In this document: piece by piece, positions 48,801 through 60,309 of the stretch | How positions within the stretch are numbered: position 1 is the first letter of the stretch | Layout of the letters: every line of letters starts with the position of its first letter | Source of the DNA: Sinotaia quadrata | Lineage: Eukaryota; Mollusca; Gastropoda; Architaenioglossa; Viviparidae | Direction: 5' to 3' | Length of the DNA stretch: 64,000 nt | Assembly: GCA_028829895.1 (NCBI GenBank) | Contig: CM054182.1 | Location: forward strand, 18,775,001 to 18,839,000 | The notes under the pieces: model-generated | Databases searched by the model: none | Told to the model about the DNA's origin: nothing | What the model saw: only the letters and a program-made list of their open reading frames with translations | Program-made: the position numbers and the translations under genes

Positions 48801-51800
48801 ATGAGTTTAACTTTTTAAATCAAATTCAAGAATTTTCTTGAAAGGTACATCTGAAAGAGAAGAACTTGTTCTAAAAAAAATCAAAATGACAGTATGGGGA
48901 AAATTTAACAGTGAAAACTTATTCCTGTCTTTATATCAAACTAACAGTATTTTCTTGCAAGTAGTCTTGCACATATATTTAATGGAACATGCACTTTGTA
49001 GGTTATCTGTATAGTGATATACTACAGTAGGTGAGTACAGGTAAAAACATGCTGATTTTTTAACGTCCTCTCAGATCCACAACTACTGCCTAAGTCGTGA
49101 TGTTGTGTCATCGTCCAAGCATCCTAATGTGGAGCAGAGTGCATTCCTGAATCACCCACTTTTGGTCATGAACAATTTATCAGGAGAACAGCTGGAACTC
49201 AAACTTCTTAGTTCCATGTTCCAGAACATGTTTCCTTCCATCAACGTCAACAAAGTCAGTGGCATTTTTCATAATTTGTAACTTTATGTTAGAATTCTTC
49301 ATCTGATTAATTTCAGTTTATAATTATTATCTTGCTTTAATGTAAAAATAGTTGTACAGCTTGCTTCTTGCTGGAGCAAACAATTAAAGGTCATACTCTA
49401 CGGTGTACATAAATGACCTGACTAACTGTGACAGTATCGTGAAATCTTTCACTTGACAGGGTGTTTGTTAAAAAATTGTTTGTGAAGATTCTTACTTATA
49501 AGTAATGTAGAGTTTGACTCATTAATTCAATTAAATTAATTGATTTAAGTGAATCTCGATAGATAGACAGATGGATGAGTGTGTGTGCTTGGAGATGACT
49601 CATTTCAGTTCATTAGATTTAGTTTGTGCTTTGACAGACTGTTGAAAATAAGAGGACACTCCTAAAAGGAGGGTTGTTGATTTTGTTGATGTGATAGATG
49701 TTCATTCAGACAGTGATAATAAAATATAGTGGATTTTATCTTCATATTTATAGTTGGATTCTCTATTTGAAATTAAGCAATTAATGTTCGCTTTAGAAAT
49801 TTTCTCTTCGAAATTTCATGTCAAACATAAGACAGATTTATACAGTGAACATATTTTAGTATCATTAGCAATATGTATATCCATATTATGATAAATATTT
49901 TCACCCCTTCTTTTATTTGTCACTTATTACCATGTACAGGATCAGTACAGGCTTGTGACCTTGAAATTCCGAGACTTTTAATGCCTTTTTCATACATTAT
50001 CCAGGACATTCAAACACGAAAATATAAAACAAGTATTTACCAAAAGAAACATTTCTCTACACTTTAGTAGTCATTTAGGTTCACAAAACAGTAGAAACTG
50101 AAAAACTTTATGAAATATTTTAGATAACCAAGCCCTGAGAGTAACCAGTCGTAGACAATTGATGAAGGATTGAACTATATTGATTTTTTTAAAGTATATA
50201 TATATATATATATATCTGTTGCATCTACCTATAAACTAGTGTTAAGTGCTGGAAATGTCTGCAGTTGATAGGTGAAATTATGATAGGTGAATAGTTGATA
50301 ATATTCTCATAATTTACGAGGCACCATCTCGTTATTGTTGTAAAATATCCTGTTGCATATCTTTCTTAAAAATTAACAAACAAGCAGGTAGGAATGTAAA
50401 ACTAAATACATCATTTCAAGCACAGCATTAAAATTGAGTTAAACAAATTCTTGCATAAAACAAGACTCTACAGAAAGGAGGAAATCTTCATAAAAACATA
50501 TGCACAGACTCAGCTAATATATGCCATTGTGACTTAAATATAATTAATCAATGCATTTAAAATATCTTTACATATACTTTGTTATGTCTTTGATTAGGTA
50601 AATCTCAGTTTAATCAGGCGATGCGTCTTAGTAAACTACGACAAAGAAACAAAGCTTATGGACCTCAGACATTAGTAAGTGTTACATTTTGTTTTCATAT
50701 TTATTTTGGGATTATTGCAAAAAAAAATGCAAAAAAATGCCACTCCATTTGTTGAATAGGAAAATAATGTCAGACAGGATAGGCAGCATGTTGCCTTGAT
50801 TGTTACAGTGATTCCGTGTGTTTCTTTCACAACTGTATACAGTCAAATCTAAGAAAAGGAAGGAGATATTTGCAACAGTTGAAATTAAGTGTTTTTTACT
50901 ACTGAGCAATAGCAGTGAAACATGAAAATTCACAATGCTTTTTAAATTGCAAAATTTTAACAATTTTTCTATTGTATATCTATAAAACATTTTGATTTTT
51001 CAGGATATAATTATGTTGTGTATCAATATGAAAATAACTGGGGTGGGATAGTGTCTCCTCTAAACTGCTAATTATACAGTTCTGTGGTCAGTACAATGTA
51101 TTACATGTATCAGCTAATTCCTCTTAATGACATATAACTATAACAGTATCCAAGCTATACTACAAGTCTGGCAACAGTACAATATAATACCTGAATTAGC
51201 TAGTTCCTCATTAATGATGTATAACTATAACGATATAGTCTAGCACCCCAGCTATACTACAAGCCTAGCAACCGCAAGCTATTTTAGTTTGAAAATAGCA
51301 GGCACATAAAATTGTTGCTGCCATCTGAATCCAAACAATTGCAATTATAATTATTTTGTTGTGGGAACTCTTCAGAATAATTCTTTGTAATAACTTTTTA
51401 TTAATATCTTAACAGAAACTTTCAAACAATTTACCAGAATCCTTTAACTTGCAAATTCTTTCATATTACAAATCAAAAACTAGTAATTTTTAACTTAGTT
51501 TGATGGAATTATGTAAAACTTTAGTTAAATCAATTTTATGAAATCCTTTTGGTTACACAAATTTACTTATGTTAAAAATTGAAAATAAAATTTGCTCTTT
51601 TGGGGGTTTTCAGTATTGGAATGAATTTATCACCTTTATAGACTGCCACATACAAATAGTTATCATCAGTTCTAATAAAAAAGTAAATCTTATCTACCAC
51701 AATTCTGGTTAAATAAGCTATAATGGCTCCAGCAGTCCAAACTTGAAATTCATTGCTTTGTATGCTTTGTAATTCTTTTGATAGAAACTGTGAACTACAT

Positions 51801-54800
51801 TCATTTGCAAATAAATCCAGTAGAAATCTTCCCACCTTTTCCCACCATTCCTATTGTGAAGGTTGATATAGAAACAAACAAATTTCAGTTTACCTTTTTT
51901 ACCCCCCTTTGAGCAGTACAGAATAACTTTATATTTTGAGGTGTGTTTTTTTCCTTTGAACTTCTTCCTCTGTATATAATGTATTTATAACTTGGTTTGT
52001 TTGTTTCTTTTTAAAATGGTGTCCTGAAATGTAAAGAATATAAAATTGTTCTTATCTATTTTAGGTATACTATTTAATGTTTTATTTAACGTTCATTCAA
52101 CTTTTATGTACACATCATTTTAATTTGAGCTTGATTTATTTTGACCAGTTGTGTTATGAATTTTTCAGCATTATTAAATTTAAATTAAAACATATTTTTC
52201 TTTTTCTAGCCTTATTAAGGTAGCTCCAGTTGGCATCAGCAAAAGTATAAAAAAACTGATACGACCAAAGCTTCCTAATCTGGGCCGTTTTACTGATATA
52301 ATGGAATTTGTTGAAAAGTAAGTGTTCTGTTTCTTGCTATTTTTAACTATTCTAGAGTATTTATATAATTCTACAGTATTTAATTATTTCTTAAACTTTA
52401 AAAGCTTGCGTCAGCATATGTTATGATTAAATTTGGTCTTTAGCAATGCATAACCTTTTAGCTTATTCTGAAAATAATTCTTACTCCAATTGTATAGGGG
52501 AGGTAATCTGTCAGAGAGTGAGGGTGAGTTGGATGGACCACACAATGAAGTGATCCTGCCACAGGAGGTGCGTGGTCGAGGAAATGTCGAAGCAACACAG
52601 AGTGCTATAAGGTAAGCGTACTTTTGTTCCCACAAACATGGGGAATACTGTAAGGTGAGTGGACTTTTGTTCCCACAAAACATGGGGAATACTGTAAGGT
52701 GAGTGGACTTTTGTTCCCACAAAACATGGGGAATACTGTAAGGTGAGCAGACTTTTGTTCCCACAAAACATGGGGAATACTGTAAGGTGAGCAGACTTTT
52801 GTTACCACAAATGAGTAGAGCTTAAATCCTGTCCTGACATAAGTATGCTAGAATGTCTCACCACCTCACAGCCCTGAGTTAGAGCACATTTCTGTTTCAT
52901 AAGTTGTTAGGGTACATCTATTTTCAGTAGCAGATTAGCACTTTACAATTAAAATGAAAACAAGGCTGATTTTGAAGCTGATCAGAACTTAATTTATTTT
53001 CAATTCAGTATCTAAGATCATTTATTGTTTATTAAAAAAAATTACCTCATTAAAATGCTTCAAAAAATATGTGTTATCATTGTTCCATACATGAATTACA
53101 AAATGGCAGATTTTCATAGCAGTGCTGAGTTGAACAATGTTAGCTGTTCTTTCCGCTCTACTTTTTGCCAGTCCAATGACGAAAGATTTCTATGTTCTGA
53201 TTTATATATTCTGAGCATTAATTTTGTATATTGGACTTGTTTTTTCCAGACTGAGAGAAGTGGGGCCTCGTTTGACACTTCAGCTGGTGAAGATTGAGGA
53301 TGGACTGTGTGATGGCACAGTGCTGTTCCATGAGTTTGTCCACAAGTCCCTGGAGGAGCAGGAATCACTCATGGCCATGAGGGAAAGAAAGAGGTGATAT
53401 TTTTCCTCCATTTTTATAGCATATAATGATCTCTAGCTTTAGAATTTTTGTTCTGAAAGAATGTTGACCTTTTTTTTAACTTTTGACACCACCACTTCAT
53501 CAAATATTTATTTAATGATTCTGAAAAAATTACCATCTTTAAAATTTTGCAGGAAAATTAAAGAAAGGCAAAAAAGGGAACAACTGGAAAATGTGCGTCG
53601 AAAGATGAAATTAAAAGAATTACAAAAACAGAAAAGTTTAGAAGGCATGAAAAAGAAAGTACAGGCCAACCAGTCTGAGACACAGCAGTCAGATAAAGAA
53701 TCAGGTATGATGTGTAAGCTTTTTATTACCATACTATGACAATTCTTTTGTGATTTTTGGAGTCTGTTTTTAATGTGATATATGAAGCAATTTCTTGTAA
53801 TACTAATATCAGCTTACTGTAACACTTAGCTTACATTAGTCAGCAAGTTTACCCAGTTCTAACTTTATTCAATTTTTTATTTTTCTAAAATATACTGCTT
53901 GAAATAAAAGCATGCCCTTTGATTTTGTTTTTAAAAAGAAAAGATAAGACAGCAATTATAAAAGAACACGTGTGTAGATTCTTATGAAATATACTGACCA
54001 TGGAAAAAAAATAGTATTAATTATTCTCCAAACTATTGCATGAGAATACTTTTTTAAAAAATACTATCACTTCTATACTTTTAAAAATTATTTAGGACAA
54101 AATAATTGCAATTTTATTATTTTTTGCAGAGTATGTGTTAAAAACTTCTACATTGAAGTGTGTTAACTGAAAATTCATAGTTCATGCTATACTTAAACTG
54201 ATTCATGAATTTATTGGGTTTTTTTCTAAACAGAAAATGATGAAGAGTACTTTAAAACTGAGGTTGGCCAGGCTCCAGATGAAGGTATTTAAAAAAAATA
54301 TTCTTTAAGAATATCACCACCCATGTTATTGAGCCAATTCTTGGTCACCGTTGTTTATGGTGAGATACAAGAATTAGTATTTAGCAAATGATGATGCTGT
54401 CAAGCTATTCAACTAATTCTCCTGAATAACCTAATTCCAATGCTTCTGCAGTTCTGGAAGCATTCTTTAATAGGATTCTTTAGAATTAGTAACAATTCCT
54501 GTATATGTAGTTATGAATAATTTCTTTAGTTGTTGCATATCTGTGCCCTTTTAAGGAGGCTTTAAGCTTGGAAATAAGGAAAACAAATTACATTGCCATT
54601 AAGCCACAATTCATCACCAGATGATACAAGAAAAAATTGTGGTCAGCAGCTACAAAATGATGATTCTGTCCTGCGATGATGCTCCCTCAGATCATCAGTA
54701 AAAATGTGAGGCACAAACTTGGCTGAAATGCATTGCATTCTAAAATTTAAATGTGCCATTATTAATCGTTGATTTATGAACTACAGCATCTAGATGAGCC

Positions 54801-56478
54801 ACCAAACATGTTACATCAGAACAGTCCATTCATTTTGATTTGGGTTATCAAAACAGTCATTTTTGGCTTGGCTTGGCTTACCTCCTAAGAGCAGTCCAGT
54901 CATTTTGGCTTGGCTCATCAGAATAGTCCAATTATTTTTGGCTTGGCTTATCAGAACAGTCCAGTCATTTTGGCTTGGCTTATCAGAATAATTAAAGTAT
55001 TTTTGGCTTAGTTCATCAGAATAGATCAGTTCATTTTGGCTTGGCCTCTCAGGTGCAAGAGGAGTGACTGTTTTGCACCATACCAATAGTCAGTATCACA
55101 TTCTCACATGTACACACCCATATAGGTCACACTAAAAAATAAATAGGTTAATTGATTTTAGTCATTTGCATGAGAAATGCTCTGTGCTACCTGCCACTCT
55201 AATGCTCCTCAGTGAAGTTAGTTTATGGTAGCTAATGGCTAAGAGAACTAATTGTTCACATTTTAAAATAAATTTTATTAAAAGAAAATACTATTTTAGA
55301 TACCAAAAGCATTGTTAAATGGGTTTGTGTATTTGTAAAACATGGTTTATTTAACAGATTTAGGTAGCCACTTTTATTATTGGTTTACATAAACTGTGAT
55401 GTACAATTGACAACAGGCAACCATGTGCTAAAGAAAAAGTCCTGACAATTTTTATTGATTGTTTTCCAGTTTTAAACACAATTTCTGTCTTATATTCCCA
55501 GCATTCTTTATGATCCAAGTTCCAGTAGCTCCTATAAATAATAGCCACTCTCTAACAATTTCAGTTCAATAATCTCATTGTCATTGCTACTGATTTGCCT
55601 TAGTGATCATTGTGAGTTTATAATCATGATCTATTTTACATTCAATACTCTAAATTTACTGCCTTTTCTCCACTGTTTCAGAAATGATTCTTTAATTTCT
55701 AGGGCCTTAATAATATCTGTTTAGTATATAAAAACATAAAAATAATCTGTACTTGTTAAATAAACATTAGAATATTGCTTCTATAGATGTAATATCATTC
55801 AGCTGATTGTTCTGTAAGTGTGCGAATGGGGAAGTTGACACTGGTATTGCAAGTACCGGGTATTGTTATGTGGGTTTTAAGATTTTATGCTTCATTGTTT
55901 CCAGATGTCACTAACTCTCCATTTCCTGTACTATTTTTTAAAATCAAAATATAGCTTTATTTCATTGGTGCTTTTTGTTTTAAATGACAAGATTGATGTA
56001 AAAAGTCCATTGAGATGTGCTAATATAATTAATTTTTACATATTTATTCACAGATTTATTTCCTAAGTTCCAACAGACAAAGAAAAAGAAACTTCAGAAT
56101 AAAACTGATCATTCTGACAGACAAAATCACTCCAGCAGCAATGGTCCTCCCCAAAAGAGGTTTAAAAGGAAAAGACCAAACAACTCCAGAAGCAGTGGCC
56201 CACCACAGAAGAAGTTCAAAGAAGATATAAACAACCTCTTTAACAGCGAAGGTCCTCTTAAAAAGAAGTTCAGAGAGAACAGACAAAGCCACTCCAGCAG
56301 CAAAAGTCCTCCCCTAAAAAGATTCAAGTTTGCAGGATCAAAAGCAGATAAAAGTAAATTAAGGGGTAGAAAATTAGGAAACAAAAATGCAAACAATAGA
56401 AATATCAAAGAAAACAGGTTTATGAACAGATCACAAGCATCAAAGCGAGTTGGACTAGCACGACCAAAGAAAAAATAA
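42842..56478 (+). CDS. PPAN: PPAN / Peter Pan (SSF1) ribosome-biogenesis factor, complete, 11 exons
   Basis: A 526-residue nucleolar Brix-domain protein. Its family acts with RRS1/RPF-type partners in 27S pre-rRNA processing and 60S subunit assembly. Exons: 42842-42859, 44819-44986, 46416-46559, 49075-49254, 50598-50674, 52210-52317, 52498-52611, 53250-53393, 53553-53704, 54234-54284, 56054-56478; all junctions are GT-AG with matching phases. The N-terminus is MARKKRGKAAKNAR. The Brix domain (~28-290) carries PHSFVFHRG, VMEPYTASRLQV, LTSVAGVLHVSHF, GPTLTFK, MFQNMFPSINVNKVN, LVNYDKE, IKVAPVG, RGRGNVEATQSAIR and VGPRLTLQLVKIEDG. These align in order with metazoan PPAN. Then follow a charged coiled-coil-like segment (KIKERQKREQLENVRRK, SLEGMKKKV), an acidic linker (ENDEEYF) and a Lys/Arg-rich tail with an 18-residue repeat. 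Length is close to the family's usual ~470-520. An AATAAA at 56560 follows the stop. Confidence 0.95.
42860..44818 (+). other. PPAN: PPAN intron 1
   Basis: A 2-kb AT-rich intron bounded by GTAAAT and TGTCCAG; no nested RNA gene recognised. Confidence 0.7.
44819..44986 (+). CDS. PPAN: PPAN coding exon 2
   Basis: 168 bp, phase 0 both ends; acceptor TGTCCAG, donor GTGAGT. Encodes the Brix start PHSFVFHRG, DARKVMEPYTASRLQ. Confidence 0.95.
46416..46559 (+). CDS. PPAN: PPAN coding exon 3
   Basis: 144 bp, phase 0 both ends; acceptor TTTTAAG, donor GTATGT. Encodes VKKSNSLRDLTSVAG and RTPQGPTLTFK. Confidence 0.95.
47000..47285. repeat. ~135-bp diverged tandem duplication in PPAN intron 3
   Basis: Two copies sharing GCTTGTTRAYATTTTCCTT, GAATTAAACAGAAAT and TTTAGGTRTATTATTCTG. 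Confidence 0.75.
48300..48470. repeat. ~60-64-bp tandem repeat, ~2.7 units, in PPAN intron 3
   Basis: Core GGGTTTATCCTGTTTCTAAC and ACTCAACTGGCACCA. Confidence 0.88.
49075..49254 (+). CDS. PPAN: PPAN coding exon 4
   Basis: 180 bp, phase 0 both ends; acceptor CTCTCAG, donor GTCAGT. Encodes CLSRDVVSSSKHPN and MFQNMFPSINVNK. Confidence 0.95.
50598..50674 (+). CDS. PPAN: PPAN coding exon 5
   Basis: 77 bp, phase 0 in, phase 2 out; acceptor GATTAG, donor GTAAGT. Encodes VNLSLIRRCVLVNYDKE and DLRH. Confidence 0.93.
51050..51270. repeat. ~100-110-bp diverged tandem duplication in PPAN intron 5
   Basis: Two copies sharing TATAACTATAACRRTAT and AAGCTATACTACAAG-like words. Confidence 0.75.
52210..52317 (+). 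CDS. PPAN: PPAN coding exon 6
   Basis: 108 bp, phase 2 to 2; acceptor TTTCTAG, donor GTAAGT. Encodes LIKVAPVGISKSIKKL and FTDIMEFVE. Confidence 0.94.
52498..52611 (+). CDS. PPAN: PPAN coding exon 7
   Basis: 114 bp, phase 2 to 2; acceptor TGTATAG, donor GTAAGC. Encodes LSESEGELDGPHNE and RGRGNVEATQSAI. Its donor is the first of five donor-like sites in a 44-bp tandem array. Confidence 0.95.
52602..52800 (+). repeat. PPAN: 44-bp minisatellite spanning the PPAN exon 7 donor
   Basis: Units contain TTTTGTTCCCACAAAACATG and GGGAATACTGTAAG followed by GTGAGT or GTGAGC. Donor-type GT dinucleotides fall at 52612, 52655, 52699, 52743 and 52787. The first is the authentic exon 7 donor. Confidence 0.96.
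53250..53393 (+). CDS. PPAN: PPAN coding exon 8
   Basis: 144 bp, phase 2 to 2; acceptor TTTCCAG, donor GTGATA. Encodes LREVGPRLTLQLVKIEDG and LFHEFVHKSLEEQE, the end of the Brix domain. Confidence 0.95.
53553..53704 (+). CDS. PPAN: PPAN coding exon 9
   Basis: 152 bp, phase 2 in, phase 1 out; acceptor TTTGCAG, donor GTATGA. A highly charged, probably helical segment ending KSLEGMKKKVQANQSE. Confidence 0.93.
54234..54284 (+). CDS. PPAN: PPAN coding exon 10
   Basis: 51 bp, phase 1 to 1; acceptor TAAACAG, donor GTATTT. Encodes an acidic linker ENDEEYFKTEVGQAPDE that matches the conserved D/E-x-E-Y-F linker of PPAN. Confidence 0.9.
54820..55055. repeat. ~30-33-bp degenerate repeat in PPAN intron 10
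   Basis: Core TCAGAACAGTCCAGTCATTT with TGGCTTGGCTTA, about seven units. Confidence 0.88.
56054..56478 (+). CDS. PPAN: PPAN coding exon 11 (terminal)
   Basis: 425 bp from acceptor TTCACAG to stop TAA at 56476-56478. It starts DLFPKFQQTKKKK and carries four copies of an 18-residue basic repeat around residues 412-477, then a Lys/Arg/Asn-rich tail ending RPKKK. Confidence 0.94.
56131..56340 (+). repeat. PPAN: 54-bp coding repeat in the PPAN last exon
   Basis: Four in-frame copies encoding (G/S)P(P/L)-x-K-(R/K)-F-(K/R) modules whose first residues are at 416, 434, 452 and 470, i.e. exactly 18 residues apart. Confidence 0.88.
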
Positions 56479-56559
56479 TTAAGATAGTTCTTTTGGTTCC
56501 TGGTGCAATTTAGCATATACCACTGGCTCTTCAAACTGCAATATTATATATATATTAAG

Positions 56560-56565
56560 AATAAA
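56560..56565 (+). terminator. PPAN: PPAN polyadenylation signal
   Basis: A canonical AATAAA about 80 bp after the PPAN stop codon. A longer alternative 3' UTR cannot be excluded. Confidence 0.6.
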
Positions 56566-59500
56566 AATGTAAAATTATGGCTGACATCTTGTTTTGTGCA
56601 CATTTTTATAAGATGTCAAATTTAAAATCAGGCAGATTCTTGGTAGCATTCTGTTTTCACTCACTCAGGAAGGTAGACCAATTTGGTATATGATGAATAT
56701 AAATATTACACAAGGAAACATATCCATAATACATAAACACTGTCCATCCTTATTTTTGCATAAACTGCAAAATCTACATTTTTGTTGCATAGAAATCCAC
56801 ATAATTTTGCATGCCCTTTATTCACTGTGAGATGACACATATAGATTTATAGTACACTAAAGACTAAATATATCACCTATAATTATGGCTTGTACTCGCT
56901 AATGTTCTGTATTAAAAATCCCAATATTTTTACAGGAATTGAAAATACTTTCATTTTGCATGCACAGTATTGGTGCATCTCAAATAATGTATCCTATCAA
57001 AACAGTCCATACCCTCATAATTTGATGCATGTTACATTATATTGATGTCTCATCTACACACTGAACACTTTGTTAATGTACCATCATATTCATATATTAG
57101 TATATAAATAGTAAACTCTACATTAATATCTCCTTTACACTCTTAATTGTACAAACACTGAGAGAGTTCAGTATTCAAGCATATCAGGATATCTAGTTCC
57201 TATTTCACATATACTTTGCTCCATCTACATTTTACCTGAACTTCAGGCATTAACAGTCAGCATTATCTGGGTTCAGATCATGACTGTCTGAATTGTTAGT
57301 AAATGGTTAAGCATTTATCATCTTGGTTCAGATCGTCTGTCTGAATCATGTCAGTAAATGATACGCTCGGTTTTATATCTTGGTTGAGATTATACCTGTC
57401 TAGATGGCATCTTGGATGATTATATAAATGAAGACAATGCATGTTGCTTCACAAGGGGTTTCTAAATCTTTTCCCTTTCAAAATCAGTAAATATTAGCAA
57501 CTTCTCCATGTATTTAATCATCTAGAGAAGAAAAAAAATCTGGCCTCAATTTTCTTATTTTTTTTTATCAGTAAAGCTTCCAACAAATCTTCAATTCTTG
57601 TAGAGCAGATTCCTGGAACAAAGGTGAATCAGCACTATTGATAATTTTTCCACAGCTAATGCTACACTGGTGCTCTCACAACTTTTGTGATTTTTTTTCT
57701 CTTGAATATTAATGCGTTGTCTGAGGAACTTTAAAGAGATTCAAAACATTGTAGCCAGAATTCTGTTTATGAACGCCCTACTGACCAATCACATCACTCC
57801 ACAGTGTTTACTGGTTTACTATCTGTTGACAGCGTTGTACTAGATATTTGTTTGTTATACTCCACTCTGGTTGTAGTCCTTTGTTCCTGGCAGGTCTAGT
57901 TCTACACAATATTCTAAATTCAGAAAGGAAAGCATATTTTCACTAGTTATTTTGTACTCTCCAGCAGTTTGAAAAAAGAATTTTTAAAACATTCATTGAC
58001 CACTTTCTAGAACATTTAACAGAATAAGTGCTATATTAAGTCATACACCCATGACTTCATCCTTATGGAAATACGCATGTCCATCTAAACACCCATATTA
58101 TTGTTACAGACTGGAACAAATGTTCTGATTTACTTGTACAGCACTGGTATATTTTGTCGTGTTATTACATCCTGAAAAGAATTGTTGTGACCTATTTGTA
58201 CAGCGGTGTGTATTTTATCATGTTATTATAGACTGGAACTAATGTTCTGTGATTTATTTGTACAGCACTGGTGTATTTTGTCAAGTTATTACATTCTAAA
58301 TGAATGGTCATTAATTAAGAGATGCTGACATTCAGCTGCTAAGTTGATTTCAGATAGATAGGCCTAACTTACTTTTGTGTAACTGGACCTCACACTTGTT
58401 CAGTCACACAATGTATTTTTACACCAGTAAGTATCTATCATAGGCAGCATGAGTAATAATGTACGATTAGATCATGTACTGTGTAAAATAAAATAAAAAT
58501 CACAGCCAATAGCTGAACTCTTTTGCAGAATTACAACATAGAATGTTACTGACAAATATTTTTTCTGAGATAGATTTTTTTTAGTAAAATCCGTAAGCAT
58601 AGTTATATGAGATAAAATATTAATAAAGTGTCACTTATGTGTTATCCATGGGGGGGTGGGGGGCAGGGTTGTTTAAGTCAACATAACTTATTAATGTATA
58701 TGAAAGCTTTTTCCTTATACACATCGGATAAGATGAAATGTAACATGCACATCTAAAGACGCATGATTTATAATTATTAAATTTGTTTGCAACTTACTTG
58801 AAGGATTGCATTTCAGTGAGACCAAGTTTAAACTCAACAATACATTTTACTTTTGATTTCACATTAAATTTAGAATGATACCCAGGCGGTGACTATTTTT
58901 CAAATCAGATTAGATTTTAAATGATTGGCAGCAACACTTGATTTTAAACAGACTGGGATTTAGAATAAATGATACATGGTCCGTGGCAAATGGAAAGCTG
59001 ATGTGATCAATGAATTGAAAGTTTCTTCGTTATTAAAACAGTGATGTAGGTGATAGTTTAAGCATTACTTACATTGTTTTATATTTATGAAGAAATGCTT
59101 CACTCGCAATTCATTTAGAAAGAGCGCTAAAACTGACTTTGAGCACAAAGGTCAAAGGTACAATTTTCCCTTCAAATATATCCAGGTTGCAGTATGACAT
59201 ACTTTCAGGACAATGATGGTAATCCGGTTGTACTGTTTCTGCTCAATTGGGCACAATCATGTGAAAAAATGTCATTTTTTCAGCCATCACTTAAAAAGGC
59301 TAGTTTAAGGTCCTTTTGGCGTGACAAACTATTTGCTCATCCATCATTTGTCCAAAAAAGTGCAGTGGTAGGATTCATTAAATGTTATTTCTTATACAAA
59401 CAAGATTTCAATAAATGGAGAAATCTAGTATGAAAAGTTTTGGTGCAATTATATTGACATATAATATTTATATATTTCTTAGATGTCTTAAAACATGCAT

Positions 59501-60305
59501 ATATGTATGTATATATTTTATATAACTTAAAAATGTGCTAAAACTGAAAAGATATAAATATTTATTAATTTGATTTAATTCAAAGTAATTTATTCTTAAA
59601 AGTACATGATTGAAAACTGCTATTTAATCCTTAGATTTGAACTTATATAAACTAATCCATTTAAAAATTATTTGCTAGGCCACATAAGGCACATGTTTCA
59701 TTCTTCACAGCTCTGCACAATATCTCCACCCACCCCCCAAAATCAGCATCCACACATTTCTTGCATTTCATTGGAAATTGTTCATAAAATGATAGTTGGA
59801 TGATTCATTCCAAATTCTGCTTGGAGTCTTTGATGGGCAGCTACAAAATAATGGTTGGTACATACTTCTCCGTTAACTCTTCTGACATGATTTTACTCCT
59901 CGCTACACCATGTTTATTATATACTTCTGCCTAGGTTCTTAAGTGCACACACACAATATATATATATCATTAAAAAAAAAAATTGAATGGGCTGTAAATG
60001 TATTGTTACCTATCTATAGATTTTACTAAATTACAGGATTAGTTAATGTTTTGGAACAAAAATCCAGATTTTACATTCTGATAAAGGAGGAAAAAAGAAG
60101 GTATGATGGGTAATTGAAAAACAATTGCTATATTATTGAAATATTACAATATCTGCAACAGAAAAACCAAGTATCAGGTAAACGTGACAGTAGATAATGA
60201 ATTGACACATCTTTAAGTACTACTACTAGATCCAGCGAATTAGTGGGTTTATTTTTGTAAAAGCAAGATATTTCAACATTGTTAAAATATATAACATAGC
60301 AATAT
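56566..60305. other. Downstream of PPAN, no gene seen
   Basis: AT-rich; a ~60-bp repeat at ~58100-58300 (see separate entry) and open frames without recognisable protein character. No exon can be supported. Confidence 0.45.
58100..58300. repeat. ~60-65-bp degenerate repeat, 3 units
   Basis: Core TTTGTACAGCACTGGTGTAT and AGACTGGAACAAATGTTCTG. Confidence 0.82.
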
Positions 60306-60309
60306 TTAA

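Noticed and set aside
52411..52808. Minus-strand frames across PPAN exon 7 and the 44-bp array
   Set aside because: Antisense to a conserved coding exon and to a minisatellite.
56127..56534. 135-codon minus-strand frame opposite PPAN exon 11
   Set aside because: Antisense shadow of the purine-rich PPAN tail; hydrophobic composition is explained by complementing Lys/Arg codons.
59194..59433. 79-codon plus-strand frame downstream of PPAN
   Set aside because: Looks mildly protein-like but has no recognised domain, no splice context and AT-rich codon use like its surroundings.
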